Below, piece by piece: positions 52,516 to 60,726 of a DNA stretch of 64,000 nucleotides (its first letter is position 1; each line of letters opens with the position of its first letter). The DNA comes from Clostridiales bacterium. Its GTDB lineage: Bacteria; Bacillota; Clostridia; Oscillospirales; Oscillospiraceae. The stretch is taken from assembly GCA_022772525.1 (NCBI GenBank), contig JALFAD010000080.1, positions 1 to 64,000 of the forward strand, written 5' to 3'. The notes beneath the pieces were generated by a model. It worked only from the letters and a program-made list of their open reading frames with translations, was not told the DNA's origin and made no database searches. A program made the position numbers and the translations under genes.

Positions 52516-53096
52516 GTATACGGCAGATTACCAAGGAACAGCTCCGCTGCATGGGAGATCAAGAGGGGCTTGTCCTCCAGGGCTGCGGCGGCGATCCCCA
52601 GGAATGGCTGGATGGAATCAACCAGATTCTCACCGATGAAGGCATCCTCAAAATGGGCGCCGGATTCGAGAATGCCTATACCTCCCAGCATGAGGGTCTG
52701 ACCTGTATGCTGTTTCCCTTCAAAGAAGATATGGAACTGGATGTGGGAAAGCTTGCCGTATGGCGGCTGGCATCCTATTCCACCTTCGGCGGAACATGGC
52801 TGTCTGACTATGTTCCCAATCGTCTCGGCGGTTTTGTGCAGGTTCAGGAATCAGAAGCGGAGCCTGCGCGTATCAAGCCGGATTGTCCCCTCATAGGGAC
52901 TGACGGCAATATCTTTCATCTTATTGGCAGAGCCTCGAAGACCCTGCGAAAGAACGGGATGCAGGAGCAGGCAGAGGAGATGCGTAACAGAATCTTTCAA
53001 TGCCAGAGCTACGATTCCGCTCTGAGTATCATCGGGGATTATGTGAATATTACCGCTGCCCATCAGGAGGAGTGTATGGACATGGAGATGGAGTAA
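52512..53096 (+). CDS. conserved element protein, unknown (second copy)
   Basis: 194 residues, about 90% identical to 1196-1780. Same GTG start overlapping the DUF4314 stop. Conserved patches GCGGDPQEWLDGINQILT and STFGGTWLSDY are intact. Function unknown. Confidence 0.75.
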   Translation: MSIRQITKEQLRCMGDQEGLVLQGCGGDPQEWLDGINQILTDEGILKMGAGFENAYTSQHEGLTCMLFPFKEDMELDVGKLAVWRLASYSTFGGTWLSDYVPNRLGGFVQVQESEAEPARIKPDCPLIGTDGNIFHLIGRASKTLRKNGMQEQAEEMRNRIFQCQSYDSALSIIGDYVNITAAHQEECMDMEME

Positions 53097-53140
53097 GGCC
53101 GCTATGGAATCCGAAAGGAAACCATAGCGGCCTTTTTGCG
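53096..53140. terminator. shared terminator, right copy
   Basis: GGCCGCTATGG and CCATAGCGGCC pair around a short loop, followed by TTTTTGC, between the leader operon and the convergent gene. Confidence 0.75.
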
Positions 53141-53153
53141 TTCTATGGAAGAA

Positions 53154-53462
53154 TCAATCCCACATGTGCTTCAGAAGGTAGGACTCCAGATCGTAGTCAT
53201 ATTTGAAGCGAACGCCCGTAATGGACTCGCCGCTCAGAATGGCGGTGTACGCCTTCTGGTGAATTTCGTTCTGCTCCCGATCGCCGACAAACAGGTTGTC
53301 CGAGATCATCAGGGCGAAGGCGGCGTCCGGGTATTTGGCTTCCAGTTCGGGAATGCTCTCCGGCGCGGCATGGCGCAGGGCGCTGATGCCGGGAATATGG
53401 CTGAAAGCCGCTTCCTGTTGGGCGAAAAGCTCCTGACGGGTGTGGGGAATGGCAGTGCTCAT
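53154..53462 (-). CDS. small conserved element protein, minus strand (second copy)
   Basis: 102 residues, counterpart of 1837-2148 (one residue shorter at the N-terminus). AGGAGAG lies before the start on the minus strand. Unlike copy 1 it keeps its native upstream sequence. Confidence 0.7.
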   Translation of the reverse strand: MSTAIPHTRQELFAQQEAAFSHIPGISALRHAAPESIPELEAKYPDAAFALMISDNLFVGDREQNEIHQKAYTAILSGESITGVRFKYDYDLESYLLKHMWD

Positions 53463-53638
53463 TTTGAATCTCTCCTTTTTCTGTACGCACTGGGTGAAAT
53501 GATACCATGAAAGAAGTATAAGAACAAGACTTGACTTTTCCGAAAACCTTGTTCCCGGAGATTCTAGCAGAAGTACTGTCCAATAAACCGGGAATGAATC
53601 AAACAAATATTTGCAAACCTTGAAGGGAGGTGATGTCA

Positions 53639-53764
53639 ATGAAAAATCGACGCAAATTTGCGGATAGGTATCCCGAAAAATGGAAGGATAATAAACCCAA
53701 CGGCCGATACAGCAGCCTGACCCCAGGCACTGTACCGGCCGTTTCTATTTGGATTGGAGCGTGA
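53639..53764 (+). CDS. 41-residue basic peptide before methylase
   Basis: MKNRRKFADRYPEKWKDN start, rich in Lys/Arg/Tyr; GGGAGGTGATG upstream is a strong ribosome site. The stop overlaps the region where the methylase should begin, so it may couple its translation. The DNA also holds a hairpin, GGCCGATACAG..CTGTACCGGCC-like (53702-53741). Confidence 0.5.
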   Translation: MKNRRKFADRYPEKWKDNKPNGRYSSLTPGTVPAVSIWIGA

Positions 53765-53772
53765 GATAACCT

Positions 53773-54765
53773 ATCAGAACCCCAATAACCCGCATCGGCA
53801 ACAAGACGAACCTGCTGCCGATCATTCTGCCCGTGTTCCCCAAGGAATTCGGGCGCTACATTGAAATCTTTGGCGGCAGCGGCGCTGTGCTGCTGGGCAA
53901 GGAACCCAGCAAATTCGAGGTCTACAACGACATCGAAGGTGAGCTGGTGAATTTCTTCCGGGTGGTGAAGAACCGCCCCGCGGAGCTGCTGCTGGAACTG
54001 GATTTGCTGCCCCTTAACTCCCGGGAGGAGTTCGCCAGCTGGCTCCACTTTCACGACGGCGGCAACGAACCCACCATCCACCTGTCGGATCAGGTGGAGA
54101 TCCTCGACAGAACGACCCCTGCCTATCTGCGACAGGAGGCGGAGGCGCTGAAAGAGTCCCTGCGGAAGCGTTCGGACTACCGGGATGTGCGGCAGGCGGC
54201 GGCCTACCTGAAGCGTGTGCGAAACAGCTATTCCAGCTCCGGGCGGAGCTTCGCCTGCCAGCCTTTCAGTGTGCGCACCCTGTTTACCCAGATCCGGGAG
54301 ATGTCCCAGCGGCTGGAAAACGTTATCATCGAGCAGCAGAGCTTCGAGGTGCTGATTCCCCACTATGACCGGGAGGATGCGTTCTTTTACGGCGACCCGC
54401 CCTACTATGACAGTGAATATGTCTACGACGCGGAGTTTGGCTGGGATCACCATGTTTTGCTGCGGGATACGCTGGCACGCTGCAAGGGCAAGTGGCTCAT
54501 CTCTCAGGTGGACTGCCCGGAAATTCGGTATCTTTTCAAGGATTACGAGATTCTGGATTTCCAGCGGATTCACCCCATGGTGCAGAAGTATGCCCCCGGT
54601 AAGCAGTTCGGGGAACTGCTCATCGGAAACTATGATCTTCTGGAGCGGGAACGGGAGGTTCCCATCCAGATGTCCCTGAATGAATTGCTGGGAGAGTCCA
54701 TCCCGGTAGAACAAATTTTGAAGGAGCGAATTATACCATGCAGAAATCGAACAATGAAATCGTAG
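53773..54765 (+). CDS. D12-class adenine DNA methyltransferase (Dam-like), start codon abnormal
   Basis: About 330 residues. The frame reads IRTPITRIGNKTNLL at 53773, the normal start of this family (G-K motif), then YIEIFGGSGAVLL (motif I), FEVYNDIEGELVNF and the catalytic FFYGDPPYYDSEY (motif IV). But the expected ATG is ATC, and the only standard start codon after the in-frame TAA at 53767 is GTG 53833, which drops the first motif. It may use a rare start, depend on coupling with the 41-residue peptide, or be damaged. It methylates adenine to protect or mark the element. Confidence 0.8.
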   Translation: MRTPITRIGNKTNLLPIILPVFPKEFGRYIEIFGGSGAVLLGKEPSKFEVYNDIEGELVNFFRVVKNRPAELLLELDLLPLNSREEFASWLHFHDGGNEPTIHLSDQVEILDRTTPAYLRQEAEALKESLRKRSDYRDVRQAAAYLKRVRNSYSSSGRSFACQPFSVRTLFTQIREMSQRLENVIIEQQSFEVLIPHYDREDAFFYGDPPYYDSEYVYDAEFGWDHHVLLRDTLARCKGKWLISQVDCPEIRYLFKDYEILDFQRIHPMVQKYAPGKQFGELLIGNYDLLEREREVPIQMSLNELLGESIPVEQILKERIIPCRNRTMKS

Positions 54766-54944
54766 AAAGTGTCCTTATTGGCATTCCGGCAGACCTGCTG
54801 GAGGAAGTGGGTATCGACCTGTACTCCACCATCCAGATGAGCGTCTCCCGTGGCCGGATCATCATTGAACCTGTGGACGAGGAAGAAAGTACATTCCACC
54901 AGCGGTGTCCCCATGCCTGCTTCTGTGAGGGGTGCCGGGGATGA
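54738..54944 (+). CDS. AbrB/MazE-like DNA-binding protein 1
   Basis: 68 residues: IVESVLIGIPADLLEEVGID then IQMSVSRGRIIIEPV, the swapped-hairpin AbrB fold, and a Cys/His tail (HQRCPHACFCEGC) that may bind zinc. It overlaps the methylase end by 28 nt and the next gene by 4 nt. Confidence 0.8.
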   Translation: MQKSNNEIVESVLIGIPADLLEEVGIDLYSTIQMSVSRGRIIIEPVDEEESTFHQRCPHACFCEGCRG

Positions 54945-55243
54945 AGATATTTCGGATTATCGGCAATGAGGGGAGGATCACCATTCCCTACGCAATCCGC
55001 CAGGCGGTAGGCTTCCTGCCGGATGATGTGGTGTCCTTCCAGCTCATGGAGGATGACAGCGTGCTGGTGCGGCGGGAGGCGCTGCGGGGAAAGGAGAAGA
55101 TTCCGTCCGGCTCCGGGCGGGACGCTTCCCTCATTGCCTTCCTGGAAAGCCTGGATGAAAAGCAGCGGTACAGCGCATTGGTGCATCTGTCTGTCTTGTG
55201 GGCGCAGAGCCACGATAAACTTAAGGGGAGGGAACCGGGATGA
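54941..55243 (+). CDS. AbrB/SpoVT-like DNA-binding protein 2
   Basis: 100 residues: FRIIGNEGRITIPYAIRQAVGFLPDDVVSF is a standard AbrB/SpoVT domain; the rest is a helical tail. Start at 54941 after GAGGGG, overlapping the previous stop. Two AbrB-like genes in tandem suggest a heteromeric regulator of element genes. Confidence 0.85.
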   Translation: MKIFRIIGNEGRITIPYAIRQAVGFLPDDVVSFQLMEDDSVLVRREALRGKEKIPSGSGRDASLIAFLESLDEKQRYSALVHLSVLWAQSHDKLKGREPG

Positions 55244-55605
55244 ATCAATACCGGGTCGTGTATGTGGAGCCGGGGAAGCCCGCCGTGGAGAAGAAGATCG
55301 GCACCAAACTGGAAGATCTGCAGGCGGAAGTGGGCGGGCTTATTGAATGTATTTATGCCCACAACGACGGAACCCTCATTGTCGGCAACGATGAGGCAAA
55401 GCTGCTGGGTATGGAGGGCAACCGCAGGCTGGACAGCGGCTCCATCATCGCGGGGCCTTTCTTTGTCATTGGAGAAGCGGGTGAGAACTTCCGCTCCCTG
55501 ACGGACGAGGAGGTCAGTCGGTATTTGCAGATCTATGCCGAACCCCACCAAATTTCCCAGCGGGAGGTGCAGGCGGATATGGGCTTTACCTTTCTGTGCT
55601 TCTGA
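55240..55605 (+). CDS. DUF3846 family protein
   Basis: 121 residues: YRVVYVEPGKPAVEKKI, VGGLIECIYAHNDGTLIVGNDEAKLLG and IIAGPFFVIGE are the DUF3846 blocks. Role unknown; common in conjugative elements. Overlaps the previous stop by 4 nt. Confidence 0.85.
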   Translation: MNQYRVVYVEPGKPAVEKKIGTKLEDLQAEVGGLIECIYAHNDGTLIVGNDEAKLLGMEGNRRLDSGSIIAGPFFVIGEAGENFRSLTDEEVSRYLQIYAEPHQISQREVQADMGFTFLCF

Positions 55606-55615
55606 GAGGTGCGCC

Positions 55616-56056
55616 ATGAAAATCAAAGCAAGAATTGACAGAATGGTGAACACCGGCAACGTCAAGGCCATTGCCTCGGTATCTCTGGATGGGATGTTCG
55701 TGGTGAAGAACCTGAAGGTCATGGACGGAAAAAAGGGGTTGTTTGTTTCCATGCCCCAGGAATCCTTCACCAACAAAGATGGGCAGAAGAAGTACAGCAA
55801 TACCTTCTTCGCCCTGACCAATTCCGCGAAGCTGGCGTTGCAGGAATCGGTTTTGCAGGCTTACCAGCAGCAGATCGATCCCAATTACACGCCAAAGCAG
55901 AGCTATGAGGAACAGGGCTTCCCCCAGGAGGTTCAGCACCAGCGGGACTACTATCCCCAGCCCCAATATCCCCAGCAGTACCCGGAACCCCAGTACCCGG
56001 ACTGGGTGAATGAATGCGATGACGGGATGCTTCCCATGGAGATGGGCGGCATGTAA
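55616..56056 (+). CDS. SpoVG-family protein
   Basis: 146 residues. Residues 1-85 are SpoVG (VNTGNVKAIASVSLDGMFVVKNLKVMDG, VSMPQESFTNKDG), an RNA/DNA-binding regulator fold. The C-terminal 55 residues are a Tyr/Pro/Gln tail. Start at 55616 gives the standard MKIKARID beginning. Eleven nt after DUF3846. Confidence 0.88.
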   Translation: MKIKARIDRMVNTGNVKAIASVSLDGMFVVKNLKVMDGKKGLFVSMPQESFTNKDGQKKYSNTFFALTNSAKLALQESVLQAYQQQIDPNYTPKQSYEEQGFPQEVQHQRDYYPQPQYPQQYPEPQYPDWVNECDDGMLPMEMGGM

Positions 56057-56119
56057 CAATCAGCGGTTTGCCTCTGCCAAAAGCAGGGGCTTATTTTTTA
56101 CGCAGAAAGGAATGACCAA

Positions 56120-56847
56120 ATGATATTGAACCTGAAACGCTATCTTTCTTTACTTCTGGTTCTGATGCTCCTCATTGGCATCGTACCCACAGCCTATGCC
56201 GCGGAGCCGGATACCGGCAGCGTGGTGCAGGAGGACACTACAGAGCCTACGGAACCGACAGACCCGCCGGGGGAGACGATATTATCTGCCCCTGCGGCTT
56301 TGCGCGCGGCTGGGAACTACGCAGTGATGTCCATTGCCAGCACCCAGAACAGCATCATGCTGTTTGATTATGCCGACAACGGCAACTACACCACCGTCCT
56401 CAATTCTCAGGTTGCCTGCGCCTACAAGCCCAATGGCACAGGCAGTACAAAAACTGCCTACATCAAAAACCTGGGCTGGCATTTTGCACGGTATGGCGGC
56501 GTTGCCTATCCAGACGATCCCCTGTAAAGGGTTTGGAGGACGACGAATACACCATCACGGAAATCAAAACCGCGGACGGCTATACCCTCCTGAAAAACGC
56601 TATTACGGTGGTGATCACCCGGAATGAAGGTTCTGCCTCTGCCACGGTGGACGGCAATCAGGTGAATATGCTGACGGACAGCGGCAGCGCCAACGCTCTC
56701 GCCCCGCTCAGCGTGGTGAATACCAGTGGCTTCGACCTGCCTGCCACCGGTGACCGGGGTGTGTGGATGTACGGACTGGCTGGTATCCTTCTCATGGCCG
56801 CTTCCGCCGCCTGCATCATCATTACCACCCGTAAGAAATCCAAGTGA
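56120..56847 (+). pseudogene. LPXTG surface protein (SpaA-type), internally deleted
   Basis: Frame 1 (56120-56527) encodes a signal peptide (LSLLLVLMLLIGIVPTAYA) and an adhesin N-terminal domain ending at a stop; another frame (from about 56529) encodes the end of a SpaA-type Ig domain (GLEDDEYTITEIKTADGYTLL), the sorting signal LPATGD, a membrane helix and a KKSK tail. The family normally has hundreds of residues in between. So a large internal deletion left a frame break at about 56525. Two sortase genes follow, its presumed partners. Confidence 0.82.
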
Positions 56848-56903
56848 GCATCTTTCATCTGCCCCGGAGGAAACTCCGGGGCGGCGCAGTCAGGGGAGAA
56901 AAC

Positions 56904-57788
56904 ATGAAGCGAAGGTATCTGCAAATCATCCTTGCGGCAGTGCTGTTTCTGCTGGCGCTGGGGCTGACGCTGTATCCCATGATCAGCAACTACTATAACC
57001 AGCGCCACCAATCCCAGATTCAGACCGCCTACCGGGAGGTGCTGGAACAGACGGACACCGCAGAGCTGGAACGTATCCGGGAGCAGGCGGCTGCCTATAA
57101 CGCCGCCATCACCCCCGGTGCGGCGGAGGAAGCCTATTCGCAGGAGGCGATTCTGACAGCATCCAATAATTATGTTAACCAACTGAACGTAGGAGGAAGC
57201 GGCATCATGGGCTACATCGATATTCCCAAGATCCATGTAGACCTGCCCATCTACCACGGAACGGGGACGGATTCTCTGAACAGAGGAACGGGGCATCTGC
57301 TGGGTTCCTCTCTGCCGGTGGGCGGCGAGGGTACCCATGCCATCATCACGGGCCACAGCGGCATGGCATCCCAGAAAATGTTTACCGATCTGGAGCAGCT
57401 TCAGGAGGGGGATGTGTTTTACCTTCGTGTGTTGGATGAAACCCTTGCCTATGAAGTGAAGGCAGTTCATACGGTACTGCCCCATGATACCAGCTTCTTA
57501 GGAATCGTACCCGGTGAGGATCTGTGTACACTGGTGACCTGCACGCCCACAGGGATCAATACCCACCGTCTGTTGGTGCAGGGAAGCCGGATTCCATTTG
57601 TTCCGGCAGAGGAAACGGAGATATCCGCTGTGTCCCATGAAGAAAACACAGTCTCCCACTGGGAAGACCAGTATTGGCTGGGCATCCGTCTGGGACTGAC
57701 GGCTATGGTCAGCATTGTGTTGCTGCTGAATGTATTCCTGTACCTTCGGAAGAAGCCGCAGAAAGGAGGCCGCTATGTCAGAAAGTAA
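56904..57788 (+). CDS. class C sortase 1
   Basis: 294 residues: N-terminal membrane helix, sortase fold with IMGYIDIPKIHVDLPIYHG, catalytic His in ITGHSG, catalytic Cys in TLVTCTPTGINTHRL with the Arg, and a C-terminal membrane helix. Class C sortases build pili from SpaA-type pilins. Start at 56904 after GGGGAG. Overlaps sortase 2 by 14 nt. Confidence 0.9.
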   Translation: MKRRYLQIILAAVLFLLALGLTLYPMISNYYNQRHQSQIQTAYREVLEQTDTAELERIREQAAAYNAAITPGAAEEAYSQEAILTASNNYVNQLNVGGSGIMGYIDIPKIHVDLPIYHGTGTDSLNRGTGHLLGSSLPVGGEGTHAIITGHSGMASQKMFTDLEQLQEGDVFYLRVLDETLAYEVKAVHTVLPHDTSFLGIVPGEDLCTLVTCTPTGINTHRLLVQGSRIPFVPAEETEISAVSHEENTVSHWEDQYWLGIRLGLTAMVSIVLLLNVFLYLRKKPQKGGRYVRK

Positions 57789-58557
57789 GGGAAAAATCAT
57801 ATTTGCCATTCTGGCTGTGCTGCTTCTGCTGTTCGGCGGCGGTGTCACGCTGTATCCTTTTCTGAACGGGTTGTGGGTGGAGTATACCATGCACAAGGAT
57901 TCAGAAGAATTTCTGCTTCTGTTGGAGGACAGCCCAGAGGAAACCAAGGGAGGAGTTTCCTATGTCATTGCAGAGGAGCCGGAGAAGGAGAAAGGCACTG
58001 TGCCGGAACAGTATCCCCAACTCTGGCTGGACATGAAAGCCTACAACGAAGCCATCTTCCGAGAGGGTCAGGAAGGTATGTCTGACCCCGCCGCCTATGA
58101 AACACCCAGCTTCCATCTGGGAGATTATGGTCTTGAATCGGAAGTTTTCGGTGTCTTGTCCATCCCCAGACTGGAACTGCGCATGCCCATCTATCTGGGC
58201 GCGACCAAGGAGAATATGGCAAACGGTGCCGCCGTCATGGGCCAGACCAGTCTGCCCATTGGCGGCGAAAACACCAACTGCGTCCTTGCCGGACACCGGG
58301 GCTGGAACGGCGCCGCCTATTTTCTGTACGTTGACCGACTCATCCCGGGAGATACCGTCACCGTCACCAACCTCTGGGAAACCCTGAACTATAAAGTCTC
58401 AGACATAAAAGTGATTGATCCCAATGATGTGGACGCCATCCACATCCAAGCCAACTGTGAATTATTAACCCTGCTCACCTGCCACCCGCCCGCTTCTGGA
58501 GGGAAGCAGCGGTATCTGGTGTTCTGTGAGCGCACCGACAATATGGAGGTTTCATGA
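57775..58557 (+). CDS. class C sortase 2
   Basis: 260 residues: membrane helix, VFGVLSIPRLELRMPIYLG, His in LAGHRGW, Cys in TLLTCHPPASGGKQRYL with the Arg. No C-terminal helix. AAAGGAGG precedes the ATG. It is paired with sortase 1; their substrate here is broken. Overlaps the DUF3852 gene by 4 nt. Confidence 0.9.
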   Translation: MSESKGKIIFAILAVLLLLFGGGVTLYPFLNGLWVEYTMHKDSEEFLLLLEDSPEETKGGVSYVIAEEPEKEKGTVPEQYPQLWLDMKAYNEAIFREGQEGMSDPAAYETPSFHLGDYGLESEVFGVLSIPRLELRMPIYLGATKENMANGAAVMGQTSLPIGGENTNCVLAGHRGWNGAAYFLYVDRLIPGDTVTVTNLWETLNYKVSDIKVIDPNDVDAIHIQANCELLTLLTCHPPASGGKQRYLVFCERTDNMEVS

Positions 58558-58898
58558 AGAAGAAAAGAATTGTAAGACTGTTCACCATGCTCTGCGTCCT
58601 GACCCTGTTCGTGGCGTTCATGGCAATTCCCGCCAGCGCCACCGCCGCAGGCAATGTGTCCGGAGCCATCGAGGGCACCTGGAACGCCGCCAAGGGGCAG
58701 GTGCAGACCATTGTCAACAACGTGGTGTTTCCCGTGATTGACATGATTCTGGCGGTGCTGCTGTTTGTGAAGATTGCAACTGCTTACATGGACTATCGCA
58801 AGCACGGTCAGTTCGAGTTCACCGCCCCGGCGATTCTCTTTGCCTGTCTGCTGTTCGCCCTGACCGCACCCAGCTATATCTGGAGCATCCTCGGCTGA
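58554..58898 (+). CDS. DUF3852 (VirB2-pilin-like) protein
   Basis: 114 residues: signal peptide (LFTMLCVLTLFVAFMAIPASA), then two membrane helices around a short loop (VVFPVIDMILAVLLFVKI; AILFACLLFALTA). This is the plan of VirB2-type pilins and DUF3852. First gene of the channel block. Confidence 0.85.
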   Translation: MKKKRIVRLFTMLCVLTLFVAFMAIPASATAAGNVSGAIEGTWNAAKGQVQTIVNNVVFPVIDMILAVLLFVKIATAYMDYRKHGQFEFTAPAILFACLLFALTAPSYIWSILG

Positions 58899-58914
58899 TG
58901 GGCGGTGACGGCCT

Positions 58915-59841
58915 TTGTTTGACTGGTTAGGGGATATCCTCTCGGGGCTGGGAGATGCCCTGAGTGTGGTATTTGAGGGAATCGGCGCGGACATCGCTGT
59001 GGATATCTGGAACGCGCTGGTGGAATGGATTTACAACACGGTCTTTGACGCGGTGGCTGACCTTTTCACCAGCATGAACAATATGGGTGCTGAGATATTT
59101 AACCTTAGCTGGGTGAATGCCGTAGTGCGGCTGTTCACCCTGTTCGGCTGGGCGCTCTTCGCCGTGGGGGTGGTCGGCGCTGTGTTCGAGGTCGCCATAG
59201 AAGCCCAGTCGGGAAGAACCAGCATCAAGGGCGCGGCCCTGAATGTGCTGAAGGGCTTCTTCGCCTGCGCGCTGATAGGCGTTCTCCCGGTGGAGCTGTA
59301 CAAGTTCTGTGTATCTCTGCAGAACAGCTTCGCCGGTGACCTGACCCGTATCTTTTCCAGCGCCCAGGGTTCTACCATTGGAGAGATCGCGGCATTTATC
59401 CTCAGAAGTGTATTTACACTGGGTACGCCCACGGAGCCGGTGCTGAAGCTGCTGTTCTTCCTTCTGTCCTTTTCCTACTGCGCCATTAAGGTGTTCTTTG
59501 CCAACATCAAGCGGGGCGGCATTCTGCTGATTCAGATTGCGGTGGGGTCGCTGTATATGTTCAGCGTGCCGAGAGGCTATACCGATGGGTTCAACCAGTG
59601 GTGCAAGCAGATTATGGCTATCTGCCTGACGGCCTTTCTGCAAACCACGTTGCTGTTCCTCGGGATGCTGACCCTGCAGGATAATCTCTTGTTGGGGCTT
59701 GGTATTATGCTAACCGCCAATGAAGTCCCCCGGATTGCCCAGCAGTTTGGTTTGGATTCCAGCGTCCGGGTAAATGTGTCCAGTGTGGTCTACAGCACCT
59801 CCTCGGCAGTGAACCTTGCGAAGAATCTGATGCGAAAGTGA
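58915..59841 (+). CDS. VirB6/TrbL-like channel protein
   Basis: 308 residues with about six membrane helices and a soluble N-terminal helix region. It forms the inner-membrane part of the conjugation channel. The start is a TTG, 16 nt after the DUF3852 stop. Residues 178-282 are duplicated as the fragment at 2177-2487. It appears complete. Confidence 0.82.
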   Translation: MFDWLGDILSGLGDALSVVFEGIGADIAVDIWNALVEWIYNTVFDAVADLFTSMNNMGAEIFNLSWVNAVVRLFTLFGWALFAVGVVGAVFEVAIEAQSGRTSIKGAALNVLKGFFACALIGVLPVELYKFCVSLQNSFAGDLTRIFSSAQGSTIGEIAAFILRSVFTLGTPTEPVLKLLFFLLSFSYCAIKVFFANIKRGGILLIQIAVGSLYMFSVPRGYTDGFNQWCKQIMAICLTAFLQTTLLFLGMLTLQDNLLLGLGIMLTANEVPRIAQQFGLDSSVRVNVSSVVYSTSSAVNLAKNLMRK

Positions 59842-59850
59842 GGAACCCAA

Positions 59851-60111
59851 ATGAAAACCTATATCTACCCCCAGAACCTGAAAGCCAAGCCCCATCTCTG
59901 GCTTTGGGGTATGCGGGATTTTGTGATTCTGGCAATCGCCGCTCTGCTGTCGGTGGTGCTGCTGGTGCATTCCGGGCTGCTGTTCCCCCTGGCGGGGGCG
60001 CTGTGCTTTGCCTTCATGACCATCCGCATGGAGGACACCACCGTTATGGATTACCTGGGCTACGCCACCCGGCACTTTGTGACCAGCCAGAAATACTACG
60101 AATGGAGATGA
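59851..60111 (+). CDS. PrgI/VirB3-like protein
   Basis: 86 residues, two adjacent membrane helices (FVILAIAALLSVVLLV; LLFPLAGALCFAFM) and a basic C-terminus (TRHFVTSQKYYEWR). This is the PrgI family, which works with VirB4 in Gram-positive systems. GAGG upstream. Confidence 0.88.
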   Translation: MKTYIYPQNLKAKPHLWLWGMRDFVILAIAALLSVVLLVHSGLLFPLAGALCFAFMTIRMEDTTVMDYLGYATRHFVTSQKYYEWR

Positions 60112-60114
60112 GTC

Positions 60115-60726
60115 ATGGATAATAAGAAACGAAAGCGTCAGGAGAAAAGACGGAAAAAGCCCCGGGGACGCTCTGTGCAGGAGCTTATGGGCATCCGGGG
60201 CTTTACCCGGTATGGTCTGGCTACGGAGTATGGAGAGCTGCTGCTGTTCCGGGTGTCTCCCGTAAATATCTCGGTGCTGTCCGCGTCCAACATTGACGTG
60301 AAGATTCACACCCTGCAAACCGCCCTGACGGTAATGCCGGATCTGGAAATCATCTGCACCGACTCCTGCGAGTGCTTCGATGCCAACAAGGCATACCTGC
60401 GCCAGCGGGAACGGGAGGAGAGCAACGCCTTTGTCCGGCGGCTTCTCCATCAGGATGGGGAAATGCTGACGGAACTGCAGGCGGAGATGTCCACCGCCCG
60501 GCAGTTTGTGTTCCTCCGCCGCTGCTCCGGGCTAAAGCCGGAGCAGGTGCTGAGTCTGGTGAATGAAACCCACAAGCAACTGGCAGGGGCAGGCTTTGAG
60601 GTGCAGCGGATGAAGAAGCCGGATATCAAGCGGCTTCTTGCCATCTACTTTGGCGCGTCCATGGACGGCGACCGGATGCCGGATGTGGATGGAGCCCAGT
60701 ATGTGAAAGGGGTGAGGGCGAAATGA
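60115..60726 (+). CDS. VirB4-associated protein
   Basis: 203 residues with a strongly basic N-terminus (KKRKRQEKRRKKPRGR), no membrane helix, and a region like the N-terminal domain of TraE/VirB4 ATPases (ATEYGELLLFRVSPVNISVLS). It overlaps the virB4 gene by 4 nt, as usual in these elements. Confidence 0.75.
   Translation: MDNKKRKRQEKRRKKPRGRSVQELMGIRGFTRYGLATEYGELLLFRVSPVNISVLSASNIDVKIHTLQTALTVMPDLEIICTDSCECFDANKAYLRQREREESNAFVRRLLHQDGEMLTELQAEMSTARQFVFLRRCSGLKPEQVLSLVNETHKQLAGAGFEVQRMKKPDIKRLLAIYFGASMDGDRMPDVDGAQYVKGVRAK

Larger units (their letters stand above)
51537..53490. repeat. 1.93-kb direct repeat, right copy
   Basis: Near-copy of 226-2176 in direct orientation, with the same gene order and only scattered base changes. 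After it this copy carries on into the D12 methylase region, so it is the less disrupted of the two. Confidence 0.9.
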
